Under the pieces are notes generated by a model. It had not been told where the DNA came from. It did not search any database and saw nothing but the letters and a program-made list of their open reading frames with translations. DNA of 64,000 nt, taken from the NCBI GenBank assembly GCA_009823395.1, contig CM020507.1:3681501-3745500 (forward strand), in the 5' to 3' direction. This DNA is from Thamnaconus septentrionalis. Taxonomy: Eukaryota > Chordata > Actinopteri > Tetraodontiformes > Monacanthidae. This document shows positions 60,800 through 64,000 of this stretch, piece after piece; position 1 is the stretch's first letter; each line of letters starts with the position of its first letter. Made by a program: the position numbers and the translations under genes.

Positions 60800-62046
60800 G
60801 CTACAAATCTTCAACTGCTCGTGCGCCCGTGCGTGAGTTGTGTGTGTTGGTGCGTGTCACGCTGGCTGTTGCCTAATTAGCCGGGTCAAGCTAATTGACC
60901 TTGTGGTGTGAGTGCGTGTTAGGCCGCAGATTGCCAACGTTAGAGCGTCGGCGGCCGGGCCGGCAGTGATGGATGTGTCGGAGAGCTCGTTACACAAAAA
61001 CCGACAGAAAAACCAACAAATCCCCCTGAACCGCAGTGAACCTGCGGCCCCTTTTTCGGTTGTTCCCACCACGTGGCAGTGATTGTCAGGGTGGGACCAC
61101 CGAGCAGCAGCCCAGCACGGCGCCGTCGCTGCCCAGGAGGATCCCAAACCCAAACTGGCCTCAGTGGAATCACAACATTTGGAGAAAACAACTTATCAGA
61201 AATGGTCGTTGGAGGACAATCATCCATCGACACTGTGCAGCAGTTGGAGTTGATCAGCCCATAGCGAGTGGGGTTTTGGGCTGTGGGTGGAGCCAGAGCT
61301 GCTACACGGACAAAGTCCACTTAGAAAGACCCCGAAGTGGGAATCCAGCCATGGACTTCCTCGTTTTAATTCATTCATTTATTTGTATACTTCATGAATG
61401 CACCACATGGAGCTTTATACAAAAATACTGAAAGCCTGCACGCTGTCGTCCACCCCGAGGTCAAAGTTCAAAGCCCGGTCCGGTTTTATGTTCGTTTTAC
61501 GTTAACTATTTTCTAACTATGTCTTTATTTTTTTCAATTTTTACTGTTTTCTTTATCTTCACAGTTTGATTAGTGCGACTGAACACAGAACTGGTTGTAA
61601 GATGCTTCAGAGCTGCAGTTTGGTGGCCTTCAGCTGCTCGGCAGGTTGGATCAGTTCTCTGGGTCCAGGTTCTGACCCGCCTACCGCCTCCTCCAGCCGA
61701 TCCACAGACCCACAGACCCACAGAGGCAGAACTTCTGCCGCTGGCGCCGCCTGTGATTTATCCTGCGGAAACGTCCTGTCCGCCGAGTCGCCGCCGGAGC
61801 CTCTTTACAAACGATGAAACGATAAAAACAGGAAGTCATATTTCCTGGCAAAAAGGCTTTATTTATTTAACAATGTCTTTTTTCCTTTTTTTTTTTTTTT
61901 TTTGAAAAATGAAGGCTGAGCCGCTGAGATGGATGAGGCTTTAAAGTGACGGCGCTGTTCTGTGACTGCTATTGAACGCACCACATCCTTAACAAATGTC
62001 CCCGCCGAACCCGCCTGTGCAGCCCGGCTCGATGACCCACCCCGCT

Positions 62047-62050
<4 letters not shown>
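60800..62050. other. Gene-free stretch
   Basis: GC-moderate DNA; 60860-61320 is open in several frames but matches no protein I know. A T-run is at 61886-61903. No exon supported. Confidence 0.4.

Positions 62051-62053
<3 letters not shown>

Positions 62054-62099
<46 letters not shown>
62054..62099 (+). repeat. (CT)n microsatellite
   Basis: About 21 CT units. The following 62107-62200 is complex sequence with CATGCTAGTTGGGTTTATTA. Confidence 0.95.
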
Positions 62100-62102
<3 letters not shown>

Positions 62103-62199
62103 GCAGAAGATGGATGTGTGTGTGTGTGGCCTATGACAGAGTAATGTGTCCTGGCATGCTAGTTGGGTTTATTAGCAGAAACTAGTTATTTCTAGGATA

Positions 62200-63047
62200 C
62201 CTCCACCCCACCACCACCACCACCTACCTCCCAAGTGTGTGTGTGTATGTGTGTGTATGTGTGTGTATGCGTGTGTGTCTATCAGCAGTGATAGATGCAT
62301 TGTGGCTCTGGTTGATTTTGTTCATTTGTCAAACGGCAACACAGAGACTTAATCAACTCTCTTCTCCACTTTACATCCCTTCATCTCCTCGACTCAGGCA
62401 GCTTTCACTCATCCCTCTTCATTCTCCACCCACCTCGATTCCATCCCATGAGATTGGATATTTTATCAAATTTTATCAAATTATGCCATTTATAAAAACA
62501 AACAAATTGAACTCACACTAATAAATGTTTTCATCGTTGTCTAACTGTTATAAACCCTTCATGCCATCCTAATTTTCGCCATTAACAAACTGCAGTCAAA
62601 ATAAAAGTCAATAATTTATTTATTATTCCAAAAGTGACATATGTACATGTAGAAGTGACGTAACAAGTGCGTGGATTTACAAAATAATTTGTGCCACTTT
62701 AAACCTCATCATTTCAGTTCAATTTGGAAGAAAATGACAAAAAAAATTAGCAAATTTTCAAACTGAATTTTGAGATTTGTTGCCTGCAGTTTTGATATGT
62801 TAATTCTGAAGGATCCAAATAGTCAATGTTTAGTCAGGCAGGGACAGATGAAGCAACGCTTATTTATTATAAATCTCAACAAAAGACTGTGGAAAATGAT
62901 TTTAAACTTCTTCGGAAACAAATCCTGATATTTCGACAAAAACACTTAAAGGACAAAAAAGAGAGACGGAGAGGACGAGGGGACACGATGGGGAGAAATG
63001 ATAAAAAGTAATAGAGTGAAAAAGAGTGTGGTCGGAAGCACTCACAG

Positions 63048-63081
<34 letters not shown>

Positions 63082-64000
63082 GTCCTCCTCCCATCCATCC
63101 GTCTCAGTCTGTGGAAATAAGGGCCTCCTTGTTGTCAGCTTGTTATTTCTCTCCCCCCCTCCCCCTCCTCCCGCCCTCCCCTCCTCCCTCACTCTCTGCA
63201 CATTCATCCCTGCCTCGCTCGCCCCGCGTCCCGTCCTCCGCCAGCGTCCTGTCATGTGTGAAGGTATCGATTTGCCAGCGTTTTAACCATCAAACTGCGG
63301 CTCCGCTTTTTAAACAATATCTGACGGGCTGAGAAAAGGAGGGATGGGGCTCTGGGGGGAGGGGCGGGGGCAGGGGAGCGTAGAGGGGGAGGAGGGGGGA
63401 GAGAGACGATACTGGGAGGAAATTATTGGAGGAAAAGAGGGAAATAAATGTGAGGCTGGACAGGGGGGGAGGAGCGCATCGGAGGGATAAAGAAGAAGAA
63501 GAAGAAGAAGAGGAGCCAGATGAAGTGTTTTGGTGGAGAAGCAGAGAGATGGAGGGAGGGAGGGAGGAAGGGAGGAGGAGAAATGAATAAGAAGCATAAA
63601 ACAAAAGTAAGTTCAGAAAAATAATTAGGTGAAGGCAAAAAATGAACTTGGGAGAAGGTTAGTGAGGCAAAGCCAAGATTCACACACAAACTAAAAGACT
63701 CTTGTTTCATCTGGACAAATTTCATATTTCTGCTTCTCCATCACCTCCGTCCAATGACGCGATGGACGGAGACATGACCATTTGAGGCGAGCAGAAGGGA
63801 AACATTTAAAGAAAAGGTTGATGGTGATGAGGATGAAGGTTAGAGGAGCTCCGTTTCATGTCTGCGTCATTTTTTTAAAGACGCAGTACGGGTTCAAGTC
63901 CCCTTTGAAGCTTCGTCACGGCCGTTTCCACCTACCGAGGGCAGACAGAGCCATCAAAGCAGAAAATGGAGTGAGGAGGGCGAGGTCGAAGGTCAGGAGA
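62200..64000. other. Right edge, gene-free
   Basis: AT-rich to 62900, a CA run (63048-63080), then pyrimidine-rich followed by purine-rich DNA (63330-63560) including a GAA run near 63490-63512. No exon recognised on either strand. Confidence 0.45.

Noticed and set aside
60940..61320. A 126-residue minus-strand open frame
   Set aside because: No similarity to any family I know, no splice or promoter context, and other frames are also open there.
63888..63905. GGGTTCAAGTCCC, resembling a tRNA T-arm/B box
   Set aside because: No A box at the right distance and no acceptor or anticodon stems can be drawn.

Overview
The window is vertebrate nuclear DNA, almost certainly from a ray-finned (teleost) fish. 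The evidence is intron-containing genes with GT-AG junctions, fish-like protein sequences, very frequent CA/TG microsatellites, and remnants of Tc1/mariner, RTE-type LINE and short inverted-repeat (MITE-like) elements typical of fish. I cannot name the species.

Three protein-coding genes fill the left 36 kb. (1) sncaip (synphilin-1), + strand, has 11 coding exons between 370 and 6711 that join in frame into a 946-residue protein; its first non-coding exon(s) lie off the left edge. (2) An RNF214-like RING-H2 gene, - strand, has 6 coding exons between 19849 and 16547 (545 residues). (3) snx2 (sorting nexin-2), + strand, has 15 coding exons between 20969 and 36253 (503 residues). The sncaip-snx2 neighbourhood matches the order I recall for human chromosome 5, but I recall no RNF214 relative between these genes in human. 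The RNF214-like gene and snx2 are head to head, about 1.1 kb apart, and probably share a promoter region. I see no functional link between the three products: synphilin-1 is an ankyrin/coiled-coil alpha-synuclein partner, the RNF214-like protein is a candidate ubiquitin ligase, and SNX2 is a PX-BAR subunit of the endosomal retromer-associated sorting machinery.

The 6.7-16.4 kb stretch holds the sncaip 3' end (possible polyadenylation signals at 6935 and about 10050) and then intergenic DNA with mobile-element remnants, G-rich tracts and GC-rich blocks that look like regulatory DNA. From about 37.9 kb to the right edge (26 kb) I find no convincing coding exon. That part contains many microsatellites, six window-wide CTG/CAG tracts of which four lie here, a Tc1-type element, MITE copies, an RTE LINE tail, and several blocks of complex, non-repetitive sequence that could be conserved non-coding (enhancer-like) DNA.

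The observations I would check first are: a degenerate array of about 68-bp units at 39.4-39.7 kb; four contiguous E-box hexamers forming a perfect 22-bp palindrome at 47.5 kb; a minimal upstream ORF ending one base before the sncaip start codon; the one-sided placement of CA repeats after donors and TG repeats before acceptors in both + strand genes; and a GC-AG intron in the RNF214-like gene. I did not find a clear new multi-gene system. No RNA gene, CRISPR array or bacterial feature is present.
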